Positions 38,287-50,868 of a stretch of DNA of 64,000 nt are shown here, piece after piece. The notes under the pieces are model-generated. The model ran no database searches and was not told the DNA's origin. It saw only the letters and a program-made list of their open reading frames with translations. The stretch spans positions 14,074,001-14,138,000 of the forward strand of contig CM106586.1 in assembly GCA_048013815.1 (NCBI GenBank). Reading direction: 5' to 3'. Source of the DNA: Setoptus koraiensis (taxonomy: Eukaryota; Arthropoda). Each line of letters opens with the position of its first letter. The stretch's first letter is position 1. Position numbers and translations under genes: made by a program.

Positions 38287-41200
38287 CCATAAAGTAAAGT
38301 GCACATATGCGGCAGCCATTTGTATCGGCGGCGGTGGCGGCGACGGTGCAAGTGCACGGCCAAGTGCATGTATTTATAGCGACAATAACAACAACAATGC
38401 CGCCCGACAAACACCGCCGAGGATATAGGCGGCGCTCCCATAGGCGTCGGCGAGCCTCCCACAAGCCCGGCCGGGCGGCATCATGGGGGCCGCGACGGGC
38501 CGCGGCCATTATTATGGCGGTTATTATGTGTTATTAATGCAGCGAGCGGCCCGCTGCCCCTTTTGGAAAGCGCGCGCCGGAAATTGCCGGCCTAGGTGTG
38601 CCTCATTAGCTGCACTCTAGACTCTAGGAGTCGCTCGCTGGTGGCGCTCTCAGGAGGACACTTGGCCCCAACAGCTGAGCGGCGCCAGCAAGGAGAGTCG
38701 GCTGGCCAGACAGTCAGTTGCCGGCGTTTGACGCCAGGATGTGGCGCCAAACAGCGGCACGGATTTTCGGCCGGCAATCAAACGATTCCAACCGGCCCCA
38801 ATAATGCGGTCGCCCACACACACGCACACACACACACACGCAGACGAGGGCATGAAATTAAATAAATAAATAAGTGAGGAGAGTGTTGGACAAACAGCTA
38901 GCCGCTTCTGTATTGCATAATAGCAATAGTAATAATAATAATAATAATAATAACGCGCCATGATGCAGCGATCGCTGCAGCCCCGCCGCAACCGACAAAA
39001 TGGGGCCCCGGCGAGAATGGGGCCCATTTTCGCTGGGCCGCTTTGAGTTACCAGCTGAGCGCTCGGTTGGCAGTGACTGAAAGGGGCGCTGGAGGCAGCG
39101 AGCCTGCGCGCCGCCTGGCCCCCAGCGCACGGCGCGTCAAACCGCGCGCATACCCAGACCGGCGACGCGATCAGCTGAGCGCATTAAAGGGGCCCCGGTG
39201 TGTTGATGGGTTGCCCCTGGCGACGCAAACTCATCATGAGGGCCAAGCGCATATACGCGCAGCGGTGTCTAGACGCCGGCGCGACTGCACTGCAATGATT
39301 GCGTGATGGCTGGCCGGCCGATTGTCTGGCTAGCTCGGCATGGCGTGTAACATGATTGGGGCCGCCAGCCGTTGCACGATGGGGCCCCGTGTGGCCGAAT
39401 GAAGAGAATCCAAAAGCGGGCCAGACGGCAGACAGAGCGCAGACACACAAGCGCGCAGATTGGGGCCCGGCGCGGGTTTGTCCGCGCCAGCGGCCGCTAG
39501 CTGGCCAGCGGCGACCTTGAGCAACATCTCTCTGGCCGATAACGCCGATAACGCCGATTGCATTGCAGCGCCCGTCAGTTGGGCGCACTACGCTGGCCCT
39601 ATCGCGCCGGTTGTTGCCGAATGGGGGCCCGTGAAAACGAATGGTCGCGGCCGGCGACATGTCGAGCGCATCGGTGAATGGGCATTGCGGTTGGCCAATT
39701 TGGCGCCGGCAATGTCGTCTCGAAACGCGCTCCGCTCGGAGCAGCGTCGCGGTCGGAGCAGCGGTGCGGTCGGTTTATTGTCGCGGCCGCAGCGGTGGCG
39801 CGGTCGAGTGTGGGCCGAGCGAGAGCGCCGCCCGGCCGGCAGTCGCTGGCCGCAAAGGCCGCCGTCCGACGACATGTTGTGCCGAGACGATGATCGACAG
39901 CGCCTCTGCGATTGGCGATTGGCGATTGCGAGCGCCGGCCCGACGGAGCCGCGCGAGCGAGCGCCGCTGGCCGGACAGTGTTGCGCAAGAGCATATTTCG
40001 AGCTCTTTGTGTCGCTGTGGGCTGCGTCCAGTCGGCTGTTTCGTCGACGATTGTCGAGCGCTCGACACATGAGTCGGTGTGACGTAGGCTGCCAGCGCGA
40101 CCTGGCAAATCAACGCCGGGCAATTTTCGCCGGCCGTACCCGTCGGCCGAGCGACCGTCTGGCCGTTGGCAGCGTCGGCTTGACCGCTTGTGTCCGGCAC
40201 AGGCCGGCATTTTGAATGACGTGCGTCGTCAGAAGGGCCGGCCCGGCCAAGACTGCGGCCGGCGCTTGTTGTTGGCCGCGACGCTGGCCGGATCAACCGC
40301 TCGCCGGGATAAAAAGAGAGGGAGAGAGTTATAATTATCGATTACTGTTGCTCGCCCGGCCTGAATCAATATTTGCACTGCCGGCCAAGTGGGCCAACAA
40401 CAGCCGACGGCCCGACAGTCGGACAGCCCGACAAGCCGACGACAGGCGCACAACGGCGGCCGCCCGACGCAGATCAGCTGGCCGGCACGATCTGGCAGCT
40501 CGAGAGAGCTGGCAGCGGCGGCCAATTGGCCCTCTATTAGTCGCACTGGCCAAATGGCCAGTCCCTTTGTCGCTGGCTGTGTCGCTGTCCGGCGCTGACC
40601 GGCGCTGTTGACGGGCGAGCAAGTCTTTATTTGGCCCATCATGTCCCCGTCTGGCCGTCTGGCCGTCTGGCTGGCAGCGGACAAGAATCGATCATGACTG
40701 TCGTCTGGCGTTGTTGTTGGCGTTGTTGTTGGCGTTGTTGTTGCTGCTGTTGTTGCTGCTGTTGTTGTTGCTGTCGTTGCTGTCGTTGCTGTCGTTGTTG
40801 TTGGCGTTGTTGGCGTTGTTGGCGTTGTTGTTGGCGTTGTTGTTGGCGTTGTTGTTGCTGTTGCTGGCGCTGCTGTCGTCGGCGAGCCACGGCCAGACTT
40901 TGCACAACAATAACAACATTTTTGCTTGGCCTGTTGTCAGCTTTGGCTGTCCGGCTGTCGCTTGCCGCTCGCACTCCAAACAACTGGCAGCAAAGAGCCG
41001 CGCTTAGCCGGCACCGACCGTGCGGCAAAATTAGAGATAGCAGGTGGGCGTGTGCGGCGGCCGCAACCCGGACTGGCGCGGTTGTCGCCAGTGTCGGCGG
41101 TCGCCGGCCAACAACGAGCAAATAATATCGCCTTCTGTTCCTGCCGGCGGCACAGCCGGCGCACAGAGTGTCGGTGGCGCTTCCGAAGCAACGTCGAAAC

Positions 41201-44200
41201 GAAGCAACGTCGAAACGAAGCGCCTCCAATCGAGGCGCCTCCGAATCGGAGCGACGAAGCCATTTCAACGCTGGCAGCCGACAAATGCTCAAATGAGCCG
41301 GCCCGGCCGACATAACAAGTGGCTCGGCTCAAGTGGAGTGACGGCGGCCGGCCCACGACACACAATTCGCGACGCAATCCGCCGGCCTCGTCTATCATCC
41401 GACTCTCCATTGCGCTCTCCATTCTGCGGCCACTGCAGGCCAAAGACAGAAATATTGCCCCCTCTCTCTCTCTGTGTGTCTCGATCGACAGTTGTTGTTT
41501 TTTACAAATTAATTCAACACACACACACACACTATATAAGTTATATTATATAAGTTATATCGTATAAGTTATATAACACTTATACAACATAGCTGCCTTA
41601 CATAACACTTGGCGTAACGCATTATATAACACATTGCGTAACACACACACACACATATTATGAGCACATGGTTAATAATATAATGGTTATGATGGTCAAC
41701 GGCGGAGACTTAGGCGACACACGATGGCCATTTCATTACTTTTGCCGGCCGGCCGGCCGGCCGACTGGCCGGCTGCGCACACGTCAAGCTAGCCCTTTTT
41801 GTGTTATTATTGTTGTGCCATTGTAATTGTAATGTAATATTATATAACAATCCGCTTGGCATTGTTGTGTTACGACGATAACAATGTGTCTTGCGAGACA
41901 CACAAAACGCTCCATTCGAGCCGGCTGGCCGAGCCGCTCGAGCCGCGCTGACCGGGCCGCTCGAGCCGCGCTGACCGGGCCGGCCGAAACGAGCCGAATC
42001 GGCTGGAGCGGCCGAAGCGGACGGAGCGACTGGAGCGGCCGAAGCGGACGGAGCGGCTGGAGCGGCCGAAGCGGGCCGTCCGGCGATGCGTCGGCTCGCG
42101 TGTGCATGCCGGCAAGTGATAATAGGCGCACAGTAGCGCCTTCTGTGCGAGTCACAGCGGTCGCGTCGAGTCACAGCGAGCGAGTTTTGAGCAAAAAGTT
42201 TGAGCAAAAAGTTTGCCAAACTTTGCCGAGTCGGCGCCGAACGGTCGGGCCGCCTGTCGTTGGCGGACCGGCCGAACGGTCAGAGCCGCTTGTCGGCCGA
42301 CGAGAGGCGGCCAAAAAATACCGATCCATCGTCCGTGTGCGATGATATTATTATTTGAGACAATTGACCCAAAATGAGCGAGCCAGCAGCGGGCCAAACT
42401 AAATGTATAATATTTGCCAAATGCGCACTGCACAGGAAGGGGGTCGATAATGAGCATGCACCAGGCGCCGGCTGGCCGGGCAGAGGAGCGCCGGTCAGCG
42501 AGTATCGGCCGTTGATGGTTTAATATCGGCAGGTAGACAGACAAATTGGCCAACGAGAGCAGCCTCGCTGACCGGTCTGGGCACGCCGGCTCGGCAGCAG
42601 CTGTGTTTGGCGCAGTGGATTGAGTTGCCATCGTGCTACTCACTATTGGATAACACACTGCTGTTGGTCAGCACACTGTTGCGTAACTCACTGCTGCCGC
42701 AAACACACAGGTGAGTCGCGGCACAGGTGAGCGCCGACCATAGTGGCCGCAGTGGTCGCAGTGGCCGCAGCGGCCGCAGTGGCCTATTATTTGCGGCGCG
42801 TCGACCTGTTTGTTTCTGCAGTGTGTGCCGGCCGACAGGTAGAGCGAGCGCAAGCTGGAACAGGTAGTGTTTTAGCCGGACAGCAGCAGCACACATTGTC
42901 GGCGCCGTCCAACAAAACCCCCAAAGACACGGCGCGCCAGTCAGCTGATCGGGCCGGCCAGACGAGGCGTCGGTGAACATTGTGTAAGATTGTTGCTGTT
43001 GCCGTTGCTGCTAATGCTGCTGCGTTGTTTGCGTCGGCCGAGCCGCCAAAATTGACCCTCTCCCATAACTATCATCATTAACTGTGTGGCGCATGTGACG
43101 TCCATTATTCCGACATTATTGCGCAACAGCGCCAGCAGTGACAACCGCGCTACATATTGGCGGGGTGGCTGCGTTCACCTGTTCACTCAACCTCTCACTC
43201 TCTGTCTTCACTTGGCTTCTTCTCTCGCCCGTCCGTCCGTCCGTCCGCTTGTCCGCTCGCCCGCTCGCCAGTTTGTCCGCTCGTCCGCTCGCCCGCTCGC
43301 CCGTTTGTCTGTGACTAACTGCGTCTGTGTGAGTGCGATCATTTTTATTTTATCACTTGCCCACTTGTGCCACTTGCCAGCGCCAGCGCCAGCGCCAGTG
43401 ACGCAACACCGGCCGCCACGCCGATGCCAATCGCTGCTGCGGCCAGCCGGCACAGCCGATGCAGCAAGACCAAACAAGAACAAAGAAGCCGTTGAGTGGA
43501 GTGGACGCCATTCACCTGTTGTGGCCGACACACACACACACGGCCGGAGAGTGCCGGCCGGCCGGCGAGCACATGACACAACAGCACAAGTTACATAACA
43601 CACACGCACACAGGGCTTGGTGTGTGCAAAGGAATTAGTAGTTAGGCCGGCTGCTGACCGCAACCACCACTGACAACAGCTCAACAGCTGATTGTCGGCC
43701 AAAACAATCAGCTGATGCGACGGCGTAATGACGTAACAATTGCACATGGTGCTGGAATGTCTGCCGGCCGGTGCGTCTCGCTTATGATTCATTCGTCGTC
43801 GTCGTTGCCGTCGTTGCCGTTGTTGGCGTCGTCGTTGCCGTTGTTGGCGTCGTCGTTGCTGTTGTTGGCGTCGGCGTTACAACCTGGCATCGCGCAGCAG
43901 ACTCGCCACAGTTTTCTTCGCAACAGCAACAACAGCAACAACAGCAACAGCAACAACAGCAGCAGCATCAACAACAACAGCAGCAACAACAAGTGCAACA
44001 GCGAGCGCTAAGAGACAACGAAATTGCACAGGCAGACAATTGATACATAGTTGCGCTTTAAACAAGAGACGAAGCCCCGCTTCCTGCCCCCCCCCCCTTC
44101 TCGACAACAACCTGTTGGCTGGCCGGGTATTCATAGGTGGAAAAAATAAATGGCTGCAGCGGCAGTCAGAGGCAGCAGTCAGAGACAGAGGGCAAAAAAT

Positions 44201-46465
44201 TGGCTTTCTTTCATATTTTCATCATCATTATTATTATTACTATTACTATTATTATTATAATAATTCATCTATTGCCGCCGAAACTGTTGCTAAGCAACTA
44301 TATCCACTGGCTGGCCGCGCCGGCCGGCCGGCCGGCTGACCATTGGCAACGCTCGCACGGTGTCGCTGCGTTTCGAAGAATGAAGGACACTCTCTCGACT
44401 TGTCTCCCTCTCTCTCTCTCTCTGGCTATTGGCAACTTCTTTGCTATTGGCCACGGCATGCAGTGTTGCATCATCCGACATGGTTGCATCAGCGAGTCGG
44501 CGGATGATGCAACGTCTATGACGACGACGACGAATAATGTTGGCTAATGTTGGCATTGGCCAATTGACCAAATGCAATGACTTACACTCAGACAGACACA
44601 CACTCAGACAGACATACACACAGTCAGACGACGTTTGAGACACCAAAGTAATATGACGCAATAATAACGTTGATATATTATGAGAGATGATGACGCAACT
44701 GGCATGGGATGATGGCGCAAATGGCGGCGCAAACGCAACATGGCCCAGTCAGCCTAAAGGCTGGCCAATTGTTGATCATTGATCGCAACTGATCGACTTT
44801 GTTCATCTCATTTATCGCCATCTCGGCCATTTGCGCTCGCGTGGCCCGTACGCTGGCCGCGCTACCGGCCCGCGAGCTACGGCCGGCCAGTCGGGCTACG
44901 CCGGCCGGCAAGTGGGCAATCAATGCGCTAAGCGATCGAGCCGACAACCAATGATCAACGAGCTAAGCGAGCCGATAAGTGGCGCGACAAAAGTGGGCCT
45001 CACAATGAATTGTCAGTGTCGACGCTCAGGGGGCGCCCCAGTCGCCGCTCTAACAGCGCAACAGACAGTGCATCATGACGCTGTGGCGAAAAATTGATGG
45101 CGCAAAAATAATGGAAAATAATGTAAAGGTGGCCGGCCAACGTTTTGTTCCGCGACTGTCTAACCACGTTCGAGGCAGCAACGACAGCAACAAATTATCA
45201 GCTGGCCGAGCAAATGGGATCAGCGCCGAAGCGATAATGCTTGCCGAGCGGCCAACAAACAATGAGCGAGAGAACAACAACAACAACAACAACAACAACG
45301 CCAACAACAACCTGTTGCTCCACGGCTGCCTCTTTCGATCATCTTCAGTCATGTGTGCGACGACGACTCGGGACGATGACGACCATGATGCAACATTACA
45401 TAACAGGTAAATGTGTGTGTGCGCGACTATGATATAAGAGAAGATAAACACACAGCCGGACGAACGCTGCACTTGCAGACAGGTAAATAAAGGCCGGTCG
45501 GCGGCCAGCGACAGTTCGTGTATCACGCTCGGGCGATTTTTTCGTGGCTCGTTCCGCCGGCGGGGGCGTGTGGCCATCAGGCAACAGGAAACTGCCGGCT
45601 GCTGTGCGTCGGCTACGCGAGCGGCTCACCTATCGCGGCCACTCACTGCCGGCTGCTGCCGGTGCGATGAGCGAATGAGCGACAAGGAGAAAAATTGATA
45701 AAATTGATAAAGTTGTGACTGGTGCACAGGCTAAAAATGAGCCGAATTGGCGGCCGGTAATTGGTCAGTCGGCGCCCGTCTGGCCAGTCGGCCAATCCGT
45801 CCCGGCCGACAGTGTCGGGCCGGCTCAGAGCGATACCCGCTCGGCCGATATCGCGCACTGTCCAATTTGCGATTTGCATAACTTTGCTCATTCTGTCGGC
45901 CGCTCGCCTGGCAGCGAACAATGCATCGCAAGACCGCCGAGAGGACACAATTAGTTTGCTCCGGCTATTCGGCCGTTCGGCCGCTTGGCCGGTTGGGTGC
46001 GGCCGGGCCGCCATTAGAGCGCCGTCTGGCCGGCCGGCCAGTGAGCGAGCCGGCCGCTCGCCTGGCAGCTAGTTAGACATGACAGGCGGACATGACGGCT
46101 TCGCTGGCAAGCCGGCTATTGGATTAGCAGCAAGCCGGTAATTTTATTATTTCGCACACACATGTATACATTACATAACAACGGCAACAGCGACACGCCA
46201 CAACAACCACAACCGCAACCACCGCACAAAGACAGCTGACAGGTTTATCGGATCACCTGTGCTGTTGTGTGGCAACAGCACAATAACGAATCTGGCCAAA
46301 AACTGGCAAAAACGATCTCTATGCAGGCCAATTTGTCTTGTTGGCTGGCCAGCATTTTTATTGCGCCGCAGGTTTGTTAGTTAGGCGCAACAAAGGCCGC
46401 TCGCGACAACAGTGCGACCGTTATCGTTGCGCAACTCGGCCGCCACTGACACAAGTTGTGCGTCG

Positions 46466-46570
46466 CTTGTGCGTTGGTTGTGCGCCGGTTGTGTGCCGGT
46501 TTTGTGCCGGTTGTGCGCCAGTTGTGCGCCGGTTGTGCGCCGGTTGTGCGCCGGTTGTGCGCCGGTTGTA
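46466..46570. repeat. 11-bp tandem repeat
   Basis: About nine copies of TGTGCGCCGGT with variants TGTGTGCCGGT and TTTGTGCCGGT. It reads as an imperfect Cys-Ala-Pro-Val-Val-Arg-type repeat in all frames because 11 is not a multiple of three. Confidence 0.9.
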
Positions 46571-47229
46571 CGTGCGCGGCTTGTGCCGGCTGTCGCCATT
46601 CGCGGGGCGAACCTTTTTCCATCCGCGAAACCCTTCACATTGTCAAGTTCACAATGCCTGGCGAGACTTGAAAATATTAATTTCAAATACAAAATGTTGG
46701 GCCGCCAGAACCCAATTCAGTCATGGGGCGACCGCGTTCCACAGGAGCCATAGAGGGCGCTGTGACAAGGCGGTGCTCACAAGTGACAGTGACTCACAAC
46801 GTGCGGGCCGGCTCGTCGGGCCGGCGGGCCGCGTGCGAGCCACCCAGTCGCTGGCTGGGGCCGCGGATTTGGGCCGCCCACAGCCAGCGAGCGCTTTGTG
46901 GCAGCGCGCGGCTCGTTGTCGTCTGCCTGTTGTCATGTGGTGCCAGGCCGATGTGTCGCGCGGGGTCATGACCTGTCAAAATTGCGGCCGCTTTCTCCGC
47001 CGTCCATATCATACATAGTTATGTAATATTTTTAGCTGCTATTATTAGTATGCGAACAGCTGCTGGCGCGCCAGTCGTTGCGCAAGCAGCAACAAAGCCG
47101 CCGATGATAACATGTGCCAATTGTATCATATTGTCACCTCTTATCTGGCCGAGCCTGAGTGTGTTGCGCCAACAATGCACCGACAGTGTTTGCGTCAGAC
47201 AATCGTCAGCCACATCAATGTTGCCACTT

Positions 47230-47356
47230 TGTGCCCACGCTGTGCCCGCATCTGGCCGCATAGTGCCCACATTGCCCGCATAGTGCCCACATTGCCCGCA
47301 TAGTGCCCACATTGTGGCCGCATTGTGCCCACATTGTGCCCGCATTGTGCCCACAT
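47230..47356. repeat. ~20-bp tandem repeat
   Basis: Repeats of GCCCACATTGCCCGCATAGT, grading into GCCCACATTGTGCCCGCATT variants. Confidence 0.85.
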
Positions 47357-47511
47357 TTCGCGCCGAGTGCGGCGGTCGTGCCCGCGCCGTGCCCGCGCCG
47401 TGCCCTCGCAACCGCGTACCGCGCCATATGAGCCGGCCCCCGGCAGGTAAACGGGCAAGTTCAACGGTCGCCAGAGAGCGCATCGGCGGCTGGGCGCGCG
47501 ATTACCGCTGG

Positions 47512-47571
47512 CGCGGTCTCGCCAGCGATTATCGCGGTCTCGCCAGCGATTATCGCGATCTCGCCAGCGAA
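47512..47571. repeat. 21-bp tandem repeat
   Basis: Nearly three copies of a 21-bp unit starting CGCGGTCTCGCCAGCG. Confidence 0.85.
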
Positions 47572-49808
47572 GGGTGGACACTGGTGAGTCACCAGTTTGG
47601 AATGAGCTCGCCCGTCAGCTTGTGAACGCACGTCAACGCGACTGACGCTCGTTTGCGTGGCGCCGCCGCGAGAGGCGCGCAACGCAAACAACGATCGGCC
47701 GGCGATGATCAACAAGTGACATTGTTGACAAATAATCGGCTCATAATGCCACTTGTGTTCGCTGTGCCGGCGGCGGCGGTTTTGGCACAGTTTTGGCGGG
47801 CGCAATTTGGCCATGGACGGCGGTAACGGTCGTGGGCGCGAACGAATCGTTTCTTCTATCGCTCGACAAATGGCTGGCACTTTGCGTGGCCAATGCAAGT
47901 GAGTCGGGCCTTGTTGTCGGTGCACTTGTTTGCATTGCTGTGTTTGCGGCTCAGGTGACAAGTGACAGAACAGAGCGAGCGATTGTTGTTGTTGTCGGAG
48001 TGGCAGTCGATTTCACACTTGATAAGAGCCTGTGGCCCGGCGACCGGCCGGCCCGATAAGGAGAGTGAGACGCAACAATCGGCGCAACCGCCGACCGGCA
48101 TCGAACGCCAACCACTTGTGGCTGCGGTTGCGCTTACAGCCGAGAAACGACAACAACAGCGGCAACAGCGACATCAGCGACATCAGCGACAACAACGGCA
48201 GCGACAACAACGGCAGCGACAACGGCGACAGCGACAAATTTCCGAGAGCAAAGCTCGGCCGGCCGGCTGCCGGCAAGCGAGGACAGGCTGGCAAAAAATG
48301 TCACCGCTTGCGCATTGTTGCCGTGACAACACCGACAGCCGCAACGACGCACAGTCCGATTGTGTCGCCGTCGTCGGTCGCCGTTGTCGCTGCCGGCGGT
48401 GGCCACAACAACAGCGACAACAGTGACAGCACAACAACAGTGACAACAGCGACAACGGCCACAACGGCCACAACGGCCGATTCCGAATTTCGAACTTGGT
48501 CGAAATTGGTCGGCAGTCGCGGCCGGCGAGGTTGCCCGGCCAGACGGGGAGCGTGAGCAAACATTGAGTTGGAGTCGATGTGCTAGGTGATAATTGTTTG
48601 CGATTTGTGTGCCATTTTGACCCGCTTGCACGGCGCTGTTGCGCGCTGCCGGCCCGCGACCGGCCGGCCTGCCGGCCGGTTGCTCGGTTGGCGGGTTGCG
48701 GGTTGCGGCGGCCCGCGGCCACATCTCGGCGGCGGGCGCCCACCAAGACACGCCGCCGACACTCATTTATACATACGTCTTACAGCAGTATTATGGCGGC
48801 CGCTAACGGCAATATAATATAAGTTGCTGGCGGTTGCGCAAGCCAACAACCATTAAGGCGGCGACAAGTGTCTGGGCATGTTGGCAAACAGCGTGATTGC
48901 ATTAATTGCATAAATCAATTGTCGCCCCGCTGACAGCTTATGATCGATCGTTGAGCACATTAATTGCTCACTTCACTCTCTGCGCTGCCTTCTTTGTTCG
49001 GCCGTTGCTGTTGTTGTTGCGGCCGTTGTTGTTGTTGTTGCTGCTGCTGTTGTTGGTGTTGTTGTTGCTGCTGTTGTTGTTGTTGGCGCTGTTGTTGGCG
49101 CTGTTGCCGTTTGGCAGTTGCCTTGGCACTTCGCTGGCTGCCAGTGGCGCTGACAGGCCGCCGAGCAGCTGATCGGCCGACAGCGGCCGCGCCAAGGCCG
49201 CTCGGTCTGGCGGCCCGACGCGCTCATGAAATCGATACTCATGCTCGCCCATGTTCGTTGGCGGAGCCTCGGCGAGCTTCGGCGAGCTTTGGCTCGCTCG
49301 CAGCTCGCTCGCAGCTCGCTCGCAGCCCGAACAATCATCGGCCAAACAACAATCTTTCTGTTGCGCCGGGCGGCAAGTTGGCGCGCGACTTGATGCATCA
49401 TCGATAATATGCGATAATTATTATGCAAACAAAAGATGATTCGCTTCTTTGTCGCTGCTCGGCGTTGGCCGACGCTGTCGTTGTTGGCGTTGCTGTTGCG
49501 CCGCGATTATCAGACACATTATTATCGCCGTGGCAAGATGCTGGCGCGCCAACAAGCGACGGGCCGGCGCTGCTCGCAGCCACGACTAACAAGTTTGCGC
49601 CGACGACAGCCAAGTGCGACAAGGCCAAAAGTAGAGGCTTGGTGTGATGCAGTTGTTTGGTTTACTTTGATTTGGATTGGATTGGATTGTTTCGCTGGCT
49701 GCAGCCAGCGAGCGACGGTGTGCGTGTGTGTGTGTTGTCAGTCAGACGCTATTTTGCTAGTTTGTTTGTTTGTTGTTGCTGGTGGCGCAACTGGCGTCGT
49801 GGCCGCTG

Positions 49809-49814
<6 letters not shown>

Positions 49815-49857
<43 letters not shown>
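49815..49857. repeat. (GTC)n trinucleotide tract
   Basis: About fourteen consecutive GTC triplets. Confidence 0.9.
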
Positions 49858-50861
49858 GTTGTTGTTGGCCAAGCAATCGACAAATCGATCATCGGGATCA
49901 CAAGTTGACAAAGACAAACTTTTTCCTACTTCTTTTGTTTTTCACTGGCCTTTGTTTATTTACTTAGCCAGCTAGCAAGTTTGCTGCTTGCAAGAGCTGC
50001 GTCTTGGCGACCCGTCCAACGTCGAGCCAACGTCGACTGGCGGCGCCAGTGGCTGACGAATCGAGTCTCGGGCTCCACTATCGGGCTCCACTATCGGGCT
50101 CCAGTATGGGCCTAGTGGCGCGCTTAATTGTGCTTGTGCCCGCTCGCCAGCTTATATTATCTGCTGCTGCTGCAGCTCATATTATCCGGCTCGTATTAGC
50201 TGGCGCGTATTAGCTGGCCCGCAATGGCTGGCCCGCAATGGCTGGCTCGCAATGGCTGGCTCGCAATGGCTGGCTTGCCGTGGCTGGCTTGCGTTGGCGG
50301 ATGCGGGGCGCCCATTTAGCCGGCCGTGTTTTAGCGCTGTCGACATCGCATTCAGCGTCGCATAGGGCACAATCAATGAGCTATGATAGCTGCGACTGCT
50401 TAAATTTTACGCCACACAAACATACGCGTATAAATACGCGGATAAGCGCAAACAGACGCCGAGACACGCCGAGCTGCCTACAGACAGATGCAGATGAGCC
50501 AACGGAGACGAAGGGGAGCGAGCGAGAGAGCGCGAGAGCGAGCGAGAGAGCGCGAGAGAACGCGAGAGAGAAGCCAAAAACGGTAGCCCAAATGGAAATG
50601 CTAAAATACAAAACTAACTCTTCTCCTCGGCTCGCCTCGCCGTGCCACAAACGGGCTGCTAATTCAAATTCGCCGAGACACACAGCCGAGACACAGCCGA
50701 GACACAGTGGAGCCAGATTAGCTAGCTGGCTGTTTATAATCGCAAAAATATGCATAATAATCATTTTGGTTGGCACATGCATTTTATTACGCTTTGACGC
50801 TCGGCTAACATACGCGCCGTTGCTTAACAAGATAGATAGAAAGTCGCAAACGACCCTAGGC

Positions 50862-50868
50862 ACTCACC
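50862..50868 (-). other. Splice donor of the Gln-rich gene's exon
   Basis: On the minus strand the exon reads ...AAAAAGAAAG, then GTGAGTGCC. If read through, a stop follows within three codons (TAG), which fits an intron rather than a genuine C-terminus. Confidence 0.75.

Larger units (their letters stand above)
1..50867. other. Large non-coding, repeat-rich region (probable giant intron and/or intergenic DNA)
   Basis: I find no domain, conserved motif or convincing exon chain in these 50.9 kb. Many frames are open for 100-400 codons, but several frames are open over the same stretch. Their translations are low complexity or run through tandem repeats, as expected of GC-rich DNA poor in stop codons. 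The content is GGCCGGCC-type runs, TTRCGTAA-like words, CAA/CAG and GTT tracts, (TG)n tracts, 10-26 bp minisatellites and long inverted repeats, listed separately where clear. The minus-strand exon at 50868-52700 ends in a consensus donor facing into this region, so the simplest reading is that much of it is that gene's first coding intron, with the next exon beyond position 1. Small exons or non-coding RNAs could be hidden here; I cannot identify them. Confidence 0.6.
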
